Shown here: positions 32,964-41,880 of the stretch, piece after piece | How positions within the stretch are numbered: position 1 is the stretch's first letter | Layout of the letters: every line of letters begins with the position of its first letter | DNA from: Bacillus_CJ salitolerans | GTDB taxonomy: Bacteria > Bacillota > Bacilli > Bacillales > SA4 | Direction: 5' to 3' | Assembly (NCBI RefSeq): GCF_042680805.1 | Contig: NZ_JBHUEM010000007.1 | Span: forward strand, 62,001-126,000 | DNA length: 64,000 nt | Made by a program: the position numbers and the translations under genes | Notes under the pieces: generated by a model | What the model was told of the DNA's origin: nothing | Seen by the model: the letters and a program-made list of their open reading frames with translations, nothing else | Database searches by the model: none

Positions 32964-34856
32964 TTAGGCCCTTTGTTGTTTTTTTAGATGCATAGCTTGT
33001 ATTTTTAGTACCGCTGTTTCAACAGTTAAGCCAATTTCTTCAAATAACTCATTCACACTTCCATGTTCTATAAAACGGTCTGGTATGCCCATTCGGTCTA
33101 TTTTTGCTTCATGATAACCATGATCATGAGCATATTCTAATATCGAGCTTCCAAATCCACCTGCGAGCGTCGCTTCTTCAATTGTCAGAATTGGCATTGC
33201 GTCATCAAGTAATTTTACTATCATTGATTCATCTAGTGGTTTAATGAATCGTGCATTGACTACTTTCACGGAAATTCCTATTTCTCCAAGTTTTTGAGCA
33301 GCTTCTAATGCCATAGGAATTGTAGTACCAAAAGTTAATATTGCGTAATCAGTACCTTCTTTTAAAACTTCCCATGTACCAATTGGAATTGCCTTTAACT
33401 CTTCGTCCATTGGAACACCTAATCCATTTCCACGTGGGTATCTGACAGCAATAGGCCCTGCGTCATACTCTAGCGCAGAATATACCATATGCTGTCCTTC
33501 ATTTTCATCTTTAGGCATCATTAAAACTAAATTTGGTACGTGACGTAGGAAAGAGATATCAAAAACACCATGATGAGTTTCTCCATCAGCTCCTACTAAT
33601 CCGGAGCGATCAATTCCAAAGAATACATTTAAGTTTTGTCTACAAACATCATGTACGACTTGATCATATCCTCTTTGGAGGAAGGTTGAATAAATCGCTA
33701 GAAATGGTTTCATCCCTTGCGTTGCTAATCCGGCAGCCATTGTCGTCGCGTGTTGTTCAGCAATCCCTACATCAAACAAACGATCGGGGAATTCTTGTCC
33801 AAATCCCTCTAGTTTTGAACCAGGTATCATCGCAGGAGTAATGGCAACAATACGGTCATCTGTACGTGCCATTTTTCTTACCGTTTCACTTACTACCTTA
33901 CTCCAGGCAGGCGGTGAACTTACTGGCTTAATAAAATCACCAGATTCAATCTTATATGGTCCTGGCCCATGCCATGTACCTAACCGATCTGATTCAGCAG
34001 GATGATAACCCTTTCCTTTTTTCGTAAGGACGTGAACAAGTACAGGTCCCTTCATTTTCTTAGCATATTGAAGATTCTCAAATAAATCATCAAAGTTATG
34101 ACCATCAACTGGTCCTAGGTACGTATAACCTAGCTCTTCAAAGAACACCCCTGAGACTAGCAAATATTTTAGACTGTCCTTTATTTTTTCAGCCGCATCT
34201 GCAAGCTTTCCACCGACTGCTGGGATTTTACGTAAAATATATTCTAATTCATCTTTAACCCAATGATATTTTCCAGCTGTACGTAATCTTCCTAAAATGT
34301 TATGAAGCGCACCAACATTTGGTGCGATGGACATTTCGTTATCGTTTAAAATAACAATCATATCTTTCTTTTCATGTCCAATATGGTTTAATGCCTCTAG
34401 GGCCATCCCACCCGTTATAGCTCCATCTCCGATAATAGGAATAATATATTCGCCTGTTTGTTTCATATCTCGAGCGATAGCCATGCCCATTGCGGCAGAA
34501 AGAGACGTAGAACTATGGCCAGTTTCCCATACATCATGCTCACTTTCGGCCATTTTTGGAAATCCACTTAAGCCTTTGTATTTCTTTAACGTGTCAAATT
34601 GTTTCGTTCGCCCGGTTAATATTTTGTGGACATAGGCTTGATGACCAACATCCCAAATAAATTTGTCCTTTGGACTGTCAAAAATTTTATGTAGAGCAAT
34701 GGTTAACTCAACTACACCTAGATTTGGGCCTATATGTCCTCCAGTTCTTGATGTAACTTCAATTAAGAACTGTCTGATGTCTGCACTTAATTGTTGTAAT
34801 TCATGTACGGATAAATTTTTCAAGAAAGTAGGGTCTTTAATAGTTGTGAGATCCAT
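32964..34856 (-). CDS. dxs: 1-deoxy-D-xylulose-5-phosphate synthase
   Basis: A 630-aa ThDP enzyme that condenses pyruvate and glyceraldehyde 3-phosphate, the first step of the MEP isoprenoid route. The ThDP motif GDGAITGGMALEALNH and the catalytic His in SGGHIGPNLG-type context (TGGHIGPNLG) are visible. The C-terminal transketolase domain follows (MPKDENEGQHM). ATG at 34856 (MDLTTIKDP) fits family starts; a GTG at 34871 overlaps oapA. It lies 11 nt after oapA, within the ispA-OLE-oapA-dxs-tlyA unit. Confidence 0.96.
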   Translation of the reverse strand: MDLTTIKDPTFLKNLSVHELQQLSADIRQFLIEVTSRTGGHIGPNLGVVELTIALHKIFDSPKDKFIWDVGHQAYVHKILTGRTKQFDTLKKYKGLSGFPKMAESEHDVWETGHSSTSLSAAMGMAIARDMKQTGEYIIPIIGDGAITGGMALEALNHIGHEKKDMIVILNDNEMSIAPNVGALHNILGRLRTAGKYHWVKDELEYILRKIPAVGGKLADAAEKIKDSLKYLLVSGVFFEELGYTYLGPVDGHNFDDLFENLQYAKKMKGPVLVHVLTKKGKGYHPAESDRLGTWHGPGPYKIESGDFIKPVSSPPAWSKVVSETVRKMARTDDRIVAITPAMIPGSKLEGFGQEFPDRLFDVGIAEQHATTMAAGLATQGMKPFLAIYSTFLQRGYDQVVHDVCRQNLNVFFGIDRSGLVGADGETHHGVFDISFLRHVPNLVLMMPKDENEGQHMVYSALEYDAGPIAVRYPRGNGLGVPMDEELKAIPIGTWEVLKEGTDYAILTFGTTIPMALEAAQKLGEIGISVKVVNARFIKPLDESMIVKLLDDAMPILTIEEATLAGGFGSSILEYAHDHGYHEAKIDRMGIPDRFIEHGSVNELFEEIGLTVETAVLKIQAMHLKKQQRA

Positions 34857-34867
34857 GAACGAATCAC

Positions 34868-35479
34868 TCACTTTCGTTTCGTTTTTTTCTTTTTCTTTTC
34901 TCGATTATCTTTTATTATTTTTATGTTAAATCGGCTCTCTAGAAAATAAAACACTTTTCCAACCTGGAAAATAATATAAGTCGATAGTTGAATAGCTATT
35001 GTTTTACCAATTGACTTACCACCTACTGTTAATGCAGCAACAATACTTGTAAATAGAATAGAGATGATAAATTGATATATGCCATCTTCTTTTAGATTCA
35101 ATCTTATTGACAATTGGATCAGAACAATGGCTGAGGCAGTCCCACTAATTATACCTGAAATATCACCAATCACATCATTACAAAAATTAGCAAAACGATC
35201 GGCGTTTCTTATAATGAGGATTGATTGCTTCGCTCCTTTTACTTTCTCAGAGGCCATTGCATGGAAAGGCGCTTCTTCTGCTGCAGTTGCAGCGACCCCT
35301 AGCATATCAAAGAAAACACCTATTAGCACGATGACGAAAACAATAACCATCCCAACCGCCCATGTTACCCCATTTAAAAGGTAAGTGGAAACGATTGAAA
35401 AAATAGCCGCTAGCACGAATGTGATAACGGCAATCCCTACACTCCAATGTATCGATTTACGAAAAGTATCTTTTATCAT
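34868..35479 (-). CDS. oapA: OLE RNA-associated membrane protein OapA
   Basis: A 203-aa inner-membrane protein. Hydrophobic segments lie at about residues 16-36, 42-62, 118-140 and 145-160, and the C-terminus is extremely basic (KKKKKTKRK). In the known OLE systems the OapA protein binds the RNA and holds the ribonucleoprotein at the membrane. I identify it by the fixed position directly downstream of the OLE RNA and upstream of dxs, by length, and by the membrane layout with a DUF21-like region. ATG at 35479 follows AAGGTG by 6 nt. Confidence 0.88.
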   Translation of the reverse strand: MIKDTFRKSIHWSVGIAVITFVLAAIFSIVSTYLLNGVTWAVGMVIVFVIVLIGVFFDMLGVAATAAEEAPFHAMASEKVKGAKQSILIIRNADRFANFCNDVIGDISGIISGTASAIVLIQLSIRLNLKEDGIYQFIISILFTSIVAALTVGGKSIGKTIAIQLSTYIIFQVGKVFYFLESRFNIKIIKDNREKKKKKTKRK

Positions 35480-35532
35480 TATCGTCACCTTAAACCTGGC
35501 TTATGATTCTCATTCCGATTCATATGTATAAA

Positions 35533-36142
35533 GGAGTGGCCAAGTAAAGAGTAAAAACTGCGGCTTAGGTCCAGTAGGTTTTCCCAAATGAGTACCAAGC
35601 GTCGCCACTCTGGCGGTTTCCCTTTAAACCCATTTTAGCCTTGTCGCCAAAAGCTAGACTGGATTACCACTTAGTCCGCACTATAATCCTCTTTACTTGT
35701 CATGCGTTGAACAGTCTAGGAGTTTTCCTCGAGCAGTCTCTAAACGCTCCTTAGCCTCTTTTGCAGTGATGATTTCATATGGGCGAAGGGCTAAAACTAG
35801 TAAAAACATCTGCCAATGGCCTTTTGACTGATGTCCCTAAACCATAATCCCCTCAAGCACCACTCAAGGCAGGCTACGCTACTTGTATTATTCCCCATTG
35901 CTTATTAATACGAAGTAGGTTTATCACCAGCTTAAAAGCAAAATGCCCGTTAAGCTGGGCCTCCGCGGTAGCAGGGTCAACGCCCACATGCCATTGTGGA
36001 TCGCCCTACTACCTTTACTTCCAGCATCAACCCAAGGCTGGGCGCCTCGAGCCGACACAAGAAACTTCATCGATGTGCCCTTTGGCGGATTTTTAGGCCC
36101 GCCCTCAAGAACGTGAGACCGACTAGAATACTGCACCACTCC
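35533..36142 (-). ncRNA. ole: OLE RNA (ornate, large, extremophilic)
   Basis: A GC-richer, highly structured segment of 610 nt between ispA and oapA. The ends pair perfectly: GGAGTGG at 36142-36136 with CCACTCC at 35539-35533. The size of about 610 nt, the gene order (ispA, RNA, oapA, dxs) and the absence of a plausible ORF match the OLE class. In alkaliphilic Bacillus OLE forms a membrane ribonucleoprotein tied to cold, alcohol and magnesium stress. It is presumably cut from, or part of, the operon transcript. The ends given are those of the terminal stem. Confidence 0.93.
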
Positions 36143-36222
36143 ATGATAAGCTTAATATATCATATTCTCACGTTTTGCTCAATGAACCACTACATATATA
36201 ACTATCGCCATGATTAGATCGA

Positions 36223-37107
36223 CTAATGAGTTCTAGTTGCAATAAGTTCGCAAATTTCCTCTAAATAATCATGCATTATTTGGCAATCATAAAGATGTTG
36301 CTTGGCGAAATGAATGTGTTCAGACAATTTCTGCTTTGCACCATCAAGAGTCAGCACAGATGGATACGTACTTTTCATATTTCCTTGATCGCTTCCTACT
36401 GGTTTCCCAATTTCAGCTTCTGTTCCTTCTATATCTAAAATATCATCTCGAATTTGAAAGGCTAAGCCTAGGTGTTCCGAGAATTTTTTAAGGTTTAAAT
36501 ATTGTTCAGGCGTTGCATTCGAAAGGATAGCACCAGCAACAACAGAAAAGCTGAGCAATTTCCCTGTTTTACGTGTGTGGATATACTCCATTTCTTCTAG
36601 CCTAAGTTCTTGATTTTCTCCTTGCATGTCGGCGACCTGTCCTCCGACCATTCCTTCTGGACCTGATGCAATTGCAAGCTCCCGAATTAATCTTATTTTC
36701 ATTTCATCAGTGATAGCTGAATGCTGCATTTCCGCCATAACCTGGAAGCTATAAGTTAATAGAGCGTCACCAGCTAATATCGCTAAAGCTTCTCCATATA
36801 CCTTATGATTTGTAGGCTTGCCTCTTCTTAAATCATCATTGTCCATACTAGGCAAATCATCATGGATAAGAGAATAAGTATGGATCATTTCAATGGCAGT
36901 CGCAACAGGTAATCCTAGCTCCATCTCTTTATTAAACCCTTTGAGAGTTGCAAATAACAGAAGTGGACGCAGTCTTTTTCCCCCAGCTTGCAATGAGTAA
37001 TTCATGGCAGCTAGTAAATCATTAGGACTCGAAAGTTCTTTTAGCGCTTGGGACAGGGCAAATTCTACCTTTATTTTATTTTTCATGGAAAACTCTTGAA
37101 ATGTCAT
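36223..37107 (-). CDS. ispA: Polyprenyl (farnesyl) diphosphate synthase
   Basis: A 294-aa trans-prenyltransferase making the C15 diphosphate for quinones and bactoprenol. First aspartate-rich motif: DDLPSMDNDD. Second: DDILDIEG. Both bind Mg-diphosphate. SLQAGGKRLRP precedes them. Two starts are possible, GTG 37116 and ATG 37107; I list the ATG, which gives MTFQEFSMK. It overlaps or abuts xseB. Confidence 0.93.
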   Translation of the reverse strand: MTFQEFSMKNKIKVEFALSQALKELSSPNDLLAAMNYSLQAGGKRLRPLLLFATLKGFNKEMELGLPVATAIEMIHTYSLIHDDLPSMDNDDLRRGKPTNHKVYGEALAILAGDALLTYSFQVMAEMQHSAITDEMKIRLIRELAIASGPEGMVGGQVADMQGENQELRLEEMEYIHTRKTGKLLSFSVVAGAILSNATPEQYLNLKKFSEHLGLAFQIRDDILDIEGTEAEIGKPVGSDQGNMKSTYPSVLTLDGAKQKLSEHIHFAKQHLYDCQIMHDYLEEICELIATRTH

Positions 37108-37116
37108 CCTGCCCAC

Positions 37117-37353
37117 TTACCCCTCATCCTCCTGTATTTGAAAAGGCTGCAACTCGCCATTATCTAATAACATTTGATCCATCTTTTTCTCAATGTTTTT
37201 TAACTTGTCATGGCATAGCTTCGATAATGACATGCCTTCTTGAAAGTATTCAATTGCTTGTTCTAACGGAACATCTCCCTCTTCTAGTTTTTCAACTAAA
37301 ACTTCAAGCTGTTCCATTGCTTCTTCAAATGATAATTCTTTTTTTTCACTCAT
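37117..37353 (-). CDS. xseB: Exodeoxyribonuclease VII small subunit
   Basis: A 78-aa helical protein that binds XseA in the nuclease that degrades single-stranded DNA. The family core SFEEAMEQLEVLVEKLEEGD and LEQAIEYFQEGMSL is intact. ATG after GAGGAG; it overlaps the xseA end by 8 nt, so translation is coupled. Confidence 0.95.
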   Translation of the reverse strand: MSEKKELSFEEAMEQLEVLVEKLEEGDVPLEQAIEYFQEGMSLSKLCHDKLKNIEKKMDQMLLDNGELQPFQIQEDEG

Positions 37354-38704
37354 TCTTTTCTCCTCCCGCTTGTCCCATTACCTTACACTCTAATTTTCCA
37401 TCCTTTAATTGAACTTCTATTTGATCTCCTGATATTACATCTTGAACAGATTTCAAAATGGATTGCTTGTCATCCTTATATACAATACTAAATCCCCGAT
37501 CCATAATTTTCAGAGGACTTAACGCTTCTAATTTTGAAATAACACCACTAAATTGCTGTTCCTTTTGTTTGAGTAACGTTTGTGTAGATTTTTGAAAATG
37601 TTTTGAAAGTCTTTTGAAACGCTCCTTTTGATTTCGAACTTGATTTGCAGGATGGTAGCCAGCTAACTTTGTCTCTGTTTTTATTAAGTTGCTCATTTTT
37701 CTTTCCAGAACGTGCTTTGTATTTTTCTGTAAGTCATCTATTAACCGATCTAATTGCTGCTCTTTTTGTTTATGCAATTGTTTTGGATACCTAAAGGCAT
37801 AAGATTTCTGTATGGATTGTAATCGAGTTCTTTCAAAAGCCATTTTCTCCTTTGTTGCTCTTACTAATCTCGTTTTCCTTTGTTGTAATCTCTCTTGTAG
37901 TTCTAATATGTGAGGTACTGCTAACTCAGCAGCTCCCGTAGGTGTCGGGGCTCTTAAATCGGCTACAAAATCGGCAATGGTAAAATCGGTTTCATGCCCA
38001 ACAGCAGAAATGATCGGTATGTTTGATTGGAAAATCGCTCTAGCAACTTCTTCTTCATTAAATGCCCACAGTTCCTCAATAGATCCTCCACCCCTTCCGA
38101 CAATTAGAACATCTAAGTCAGTTTGCTCATTAGCTTTCTGAATAGAGCGAACGATAGAAGAAGGTGCATGTTCACCTTGTACAAGTGTAGGAATGATTAG
38201 AACTTGTCCGATGGGATAGCGCCTATGAATAGTTGTTAAAATGTCTCGAACGGCAGCACCAGTAGGTGAAGTAATGACACCGATTTTTTGCGGGAACTTT
38301 GGAATATTCTTTTTATGCACAGGTGAAAATAAACCTTCCCGTTCGAGTCTCTTTTTTAATTCCTCAAAGGCTAAATAAAGACTACCGATTCCATCAGGCT
38401 GCATTTCAGCAACGTATATTTGATAGTTCCCCGTTGATTCAAATACCGATACCTCACCTCTTATTAAGACACGCATACCGTTCTCTGGGGTAAATGGGAG
38501 ATTTCGATTATTTACGGAGAACATGACTGCTTGAATACGAGAATTTTCATCTTTTATTGTAAAATACATATGTCCTCTGCTATGTAGTTTAAAGTTTGAA
38601 ATTTCTCCTTTTAGGAATACTTCTTGCATATGTGGGTCTACATCGAACTTTTTCTTTATGTATTTCGTTAAAGCTGTAACGGTTAAATATCGAATCTTCG
38701 TCAT
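37346..38704 (-). CDS. xseA: Exodeoxyribonuclease VII large subunit
   Basis: A 452-aa catalytic subunit. An N-terminal OB fold (FLKGEISNFKLHSRGHMYF) binds single-stranded DNA. The nuclease domain has GVITSPTGAAVRDI and GRGGGSIEELWAFN, and HETDFTIADFVADLRAPTPTGAAE follows. A long coiled coil spans about residues 265-390. It lies 27 nt after nusB; the folD gene found between them in B. subtilis is missing. Confidence 0.96.
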   Translation of the reverse strand: MTKIRYLTVTALTKYIKKKFDVDPHMQEVFLKGEISNFKLHSRGHMYFTIKDENSRIQAVMFSVNNRNLPFTPENGMRVLIRGEVSVFESTGNYQIYVAEMQPDGIGSLYLAFEELKKRLEREGLFSPVHKKNIPKFPQKIGVITSPTGAAVRDILTTIHRRYPIGQVLIIPTLVQGEHAPSSIVRSIQKANEQTDLDVLIVGRGGGSIEELWAFNEEEVARAIFQSNIPIISAVGHETDFTIADFVADLRAPTPTGAAELAVPHILELQERLQQRKTRLVRATKEKMAFERTRLQSIQKSYAFRYPKQLHKQKEQQLDRLIDDLQKNTKHVLERKMSNLIKTETKLAGYHPANQVRNQKERFKRLSKHFQKSTQTLLKQKEQQFSGVISKLEALSPLKIMDRGFSIVYKDDKQSILKSVQDVISGDQIEVQLKDGKLECKVMGQAGGEKNE

Positions 38705-38731
38705 TTTCCTCCCCCTATGATTGGATCGTAT

Positions 38732-39124
38732 TTAAGCGTTTAGATTATCTTTAATTTTTGACAGTACACTATTTATAAATTTCGACGAGTCATCATCCCC
38801 AAATACTTTAGCTAATTCAATGGCTTCGTTCATACTTACATTCACTGGTATCTCATCCAAATATTTCATTTCATACACAGCCATACGCAAAATAGCACGA
38901 TCGATTTTACCAATTCTCTCCATTGACCATTTCTCAAGGTTATTTTTAATTAAATGATCAATATCAGTTTGTTGTTCTAAAGTACCCAGTACAAGCTGCT
39001 CTAAAAATTGATTTGATTGTTCTTCCTCTAGCACATTTTGAATAGCCTCGCGGGGGTCTAATTCATTTAAGTCTAACTGAAATAATGTTTGGATTGCTTT
39101 TTCTCTAGCAGTTCTACGGTTCAT
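38732..39124 (-). CDS. nusB: Transcription antitermination factor NusB
   Basis: A 130-aa all-helical factor that binds boxA RNA with NusE and promotes complete rRNA transcription. It starts MNRRTAREKAIQTLFQ and has the NVSMNEAIELAKVFGDDDSSKFIN core near the end. ATG at 39124 follows AAAGGAG by 8 nt; a frame start at 39148 is not supported. Confidence 0.95.
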   Translation of the reverse strand: MNRRTAREKAIQTLFQLDLNELDPREAIQNVLEEEQSNQFLEQLVLGTLEQQTDIDHLIKNNLEKWSMERIGKIDRAILRMAVYEMKYLDEIPVNVSMNEAIELAKVFGDDDSSKFINSVLSKIKDNLNA

Positions 39125-39248
39125 GTCAATTACTCCTTTATTATTCATTACATGTATGTTTATCGTTTTATTAAAAGTTAACTCCTATATTTAACTTCTT
39201 TATTAAACTTCTTTACCTCATTATATATTAAATGAAGCAAAAGAAAAA

Positions 39249-39271
39249 AACCAAAGGAATTTCCTCTGGTT
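39249..39271 (-). terminator. Terminator between yqhY and nusB
   Basis: Minus-strand stem AACCAGAGGAA/TTCCTTTGGTT (one G-T pair) followed by a T-rich run, 20 nt after the yqhY stop. Confidence 0.72.
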
Positions 39272-39290
39272 TTATATAATAAATGTATTC

Positions 39291-39698
39291 TTAGTATTCT
39301 TGGTCAAGCTCAACATCAACCTTTTGACTTTCAAACTGAACTCCTACAACATGAATGTTCACTTCATCCACTTCAAGTGCAGTCATGGTCGCTAATGCTT
39401 GACGAATATTATCTTGAATATTTTGGGCACAAGATGGGATAGATACACCAAAGTTCATTACTACATACACATCTACAATAATACCTTCTTCCGTTAGTTC
39501 TACTTTTACACCTTTACCGTGGTTCTTTCGGCCTAACTTCTCAACTACACCTGTAGCAAAATTCCCACGCATTGATGCAACTCCATCAACTTCAGAAGCA
39601 GCAATACTTGCAATTACTTCAATTACTTCTGGTGCGATTTCTACTTTACCTAAACCAGTATGCCCCTGATTCATCTCTAATACTTTGTTTTCAGTCAT
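39291..39698 (-). CDS. yqhY: Asp23/Gls24 family protein YqhY
   Basis: A 135-aa cytoplasmic protein with the Asp23 signature (VEIAPEVIEVIASIAASEVDG is the start of the domain; VYVVMNFGVSIP further on). In B. subtilis YqhY is linked to control of acetyl-CoA carboxylase activity, and here it again follows accBC. ATG after AGGAGGTG. Confidence 0.92.
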   Translation of the reverse strand: MTENKVLEMNQGHTGLGKVEIAPEVIEVIASIAASEVDGVASMRGNFATGVVEKLGRKNHGKGVKVELTEEGIIVDVYVVMNFGVSIPSCAQNIQDNIRQALATMTALEVDEVNIHVVGVQFESQKVDVELDQEY

Positions 39699-39723
39699 GA
39701 AAACACCTCCTGAATATAGTTTA

Positions 39724-41073
39724 CTACTTCATGACTTCATATATTTCTAGAAACTTTGTATTGAAGTCACCATCTACAAATTTCTCATGATCCATTAGTT
39801 GCAAATGGAATGGAATCGTCGTGTGTATACCCTCAATGACAAATTCACTTAAAGCCCTCTTCATTCGAGAGATTGCTTCTTCTCTCGTAGCACCATATGT
39901 GATCAGCTTTGCGATCATGGAATCATAATAAGGCGGAATCGTGTAACCAGGGTATGCAGCTGAATCTACCCTTACTCCTAAGCCACCAGGTGGCAAATAC
40001 ATTTGAATCTTTCCAGCAGACGGCATGAAATTTTTAGCAGGGTTTTCTGCATTGATACGACACTCAATGGACCAGCCTGTAAAAGTTACATCCTCCTGAT
40101 TTAAGGAAAGCTTCTCTCCAGAAGCAACGTTAATCATCTCTTTAATCAAATCAACACCAGTAACCATTTCTGTTACAGGATGTTCCACTTGAATACGGGT
40201 ATTCATTTCCATGAAATAAAACTTTTGATTACGGTGGTCAAAAATAAATTCAATAGTACCAGCACCAGAATAGTTTACTGCCTGTGCAGCCTTTACCGCT
40301 GCATTCCCCATTTGCTCACGGATTTCACTTGTTAAAGCGGGGGAAGGAGTTTCCTCTACAAGCTTTTGGAGACGACGTTGGATGGTACAATCACGTTCAC
40401 CTAGGTGAATGACATTTCCATGATTGTCTGCCATAATTTGAATTTCTACGTGTCTAAAATCCTCAATATATTTTTCAATATAAACTCCTGGGTTTCCAAA
40501 AGCAGTTGCAGCCTCTTGTTGTGTAATTCGAATTCCCTTTGTCAGCTCTTGTTCATTCTTTGCTACACGAATTCCCTTACCACCACCACCAGCTGTTGCT
40601 TTAATTATAACAGGATATCCCATTTCATTGGCAAGAGCGATAGCTTCTTCTTCGTCTTTAATGATTCCTCTTGAACCTGGAACTATCGGAACTCCTGCTT
40701 CTCTCATTGTTTCCCTTGCAATATCTTTCGTACCCATCTTGGTGATGGCTTCTGCACTTGGTCCGACAAAAATAATATTACATTCTTTACAGATCTCTGC
40801 AAAATCAGCATTCTCGGCAAGGAATCCGTATCCTGGATGTATCGCATCACATCCTGTCAGTGTTGCAACACTGATAATGTTAGTGAAATTTAAGTAGCTT
40901 TCCTTTGAAGGTGTTGGCCCGATACAATAAGCTTCGTCTGCAAGTTGGACATGAAGTGCATCTCGGTCTGCTTCTGAAAATACAGCGACCGTTTCGATAT
41001 CCATTTCACGACAAGCTCGAATAATTCGAACCGCAATTTCCCCTCTATTTGCGATTAGTAATTTTTTTATCAT
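39724..41073 (-). CDS. accC: Acetyl-CoA carboxylase, biotin carboxylase subunit
   Basis: A 449-aa ATP-grasp enzyme that carboxylates biotin on AccB, the first step of fatty-acid synthesis. It begins IKKLLIANRGEIAVRIIRA. The Gly-rich ATP loop is KATAGGGGKGIRV and the catalytic region has EMNTRIQVEHPVTE. ATG at 41073 follows AAGGAG; a TTG codon precedes it directly. It lies 12 nt after accB. Confidence 0.96.
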   Translation of the reverse strand: MIKKLLIANRGEIAVRIIRACREMDIETVAVFSEADRDALHVQLADEAYCIGPTPSKESYLNFTNIISVATLTGCDAIHPGYGFLAENADFAEICKECNIIFVGPSAEAITKMGTKDIARETMREAGVPIVPGSRGIIKDEEEAIALANEMGYPVIIKATAGGGGKGIRVAKNEQELTKGIRITQQEAATAFGNPGVYIEKYIEDFRHVEIQIMADNHGNVIHLGERDCTIQRRLQKLVEETPSPALTSEIREQMGNAAVKAAQAVNYSGAGTIEFIFDHRNQKFYFMEMNTRIQVEHPVTEMVTGVDLIKEMINVASGEKLSLNQEDVTFTGWSIECRINAENPAKNFMPSAGKIQMYLPPGGLGVRVDSAAYPGYTIPPYYDSMIAKLITYGATREEAISRMKRALSEFVIEGIHTTIPFHLQLMDHEKFVDGDFNTKFLEIYEVMK

Positions 41074-41085
41074 CAAAATCGCTCC

Positions 41086-41595
41086 TTATTCCGGCTTTAC
41101 AAGAAACATTGGTTGTCCATACTCAACTAATTGGCCATTTTCAACTAGTATCTCAACGATTTCTCCATTTACTTCGGCTTCAATTTCGTTAAATAGTTTC
41201 ATTGCTTCTACAATACAAACAACACTATCTGCTTTCACTTTATCTCCTATAGAAACGTAAGGCTTCGCTTCTGGATTTGGAGAAGCATAAAATGTCCCTA
41301 CCATTGGAGACGTAATTTTATGTAAATTTGCATCTTCTACCTTACTAGCTGGTACATCTTCCAATTTTTCAGCCTTTACTGGCTCTACTGCAGGAACAGT
41401 CGGAACGGCAGCCGATTGAACAGGTGGTGCAACTTGTACTGGTGCAGGTGCCTGTTGTGCTTGATTTACAACATTTGTAACCCCATTGTGCTTTTTCATT
41501 TTAATCTTTGAGCCATCATGCTCATAGCTAAACTCATCAATAGTCGATTGGTCAACTAACTTTATTAATTCGCGAATCTCTTGAATTTTTAACAT
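41086..41595 (-). CDS. accB: Biotin carboxyl carrier protein of acetyl-CoA carboxylase
   Basis: A 169-aa carrier. The helical N-terminus is followed by an Ala/Pro/Val-rich linker (about residues 45-85) and the biotinyl domain, in which the Lys of VEAMKLFNEIEA receives biotin. AAGGAG precedes the ATG. It is the first gene of accB-accC-yqhY. Confidence 0.96.
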   Translation of the reverse strand: MLKIQEIRELIKLVDQSTIDEFSYEHDGSKIKMKKHNGVTNVVNQAQQAPAPVQVAPPVQSAAVPTVPAVEPVKAEKLEDVPASKVEDANLHKITSPMVGTFYASPNPEAKPYVSIGDKVKADSVVCIVEAMKLFNEIEAEVNGEIVEILVENGQLVEYGQPMFLVKPE

Positions 41596-41880
41596 TCTAA
41601 ACTCTCCTTTACCTAATGAGTATGTATATATTATACAATACTTCTACTAATTCTAAAATGAACTATTAATAGGAGGAATTATATCCTGCTACTAATTTAG
41701 GTTCATATGCATTATTCTATAAGAAAATGATAATGTATGGCTACTGAAAACTCCACTTTTTTTGAATGCGTTATTTAATAGAATATTCCTATAATTTTCA
41801 AAATTAGAAGGATTTTCTTAACCTTTGAAGAAATTTATTTTATTGCCATATCTTTATATTAACAAAGGAGGTTTACTTGG

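Noticed and set aside
35924..36217. ORFs of 71 and 73 codons between ispA and oapA
   Set aside because: They lie inside the structured OLE RNA and resemble no protein.
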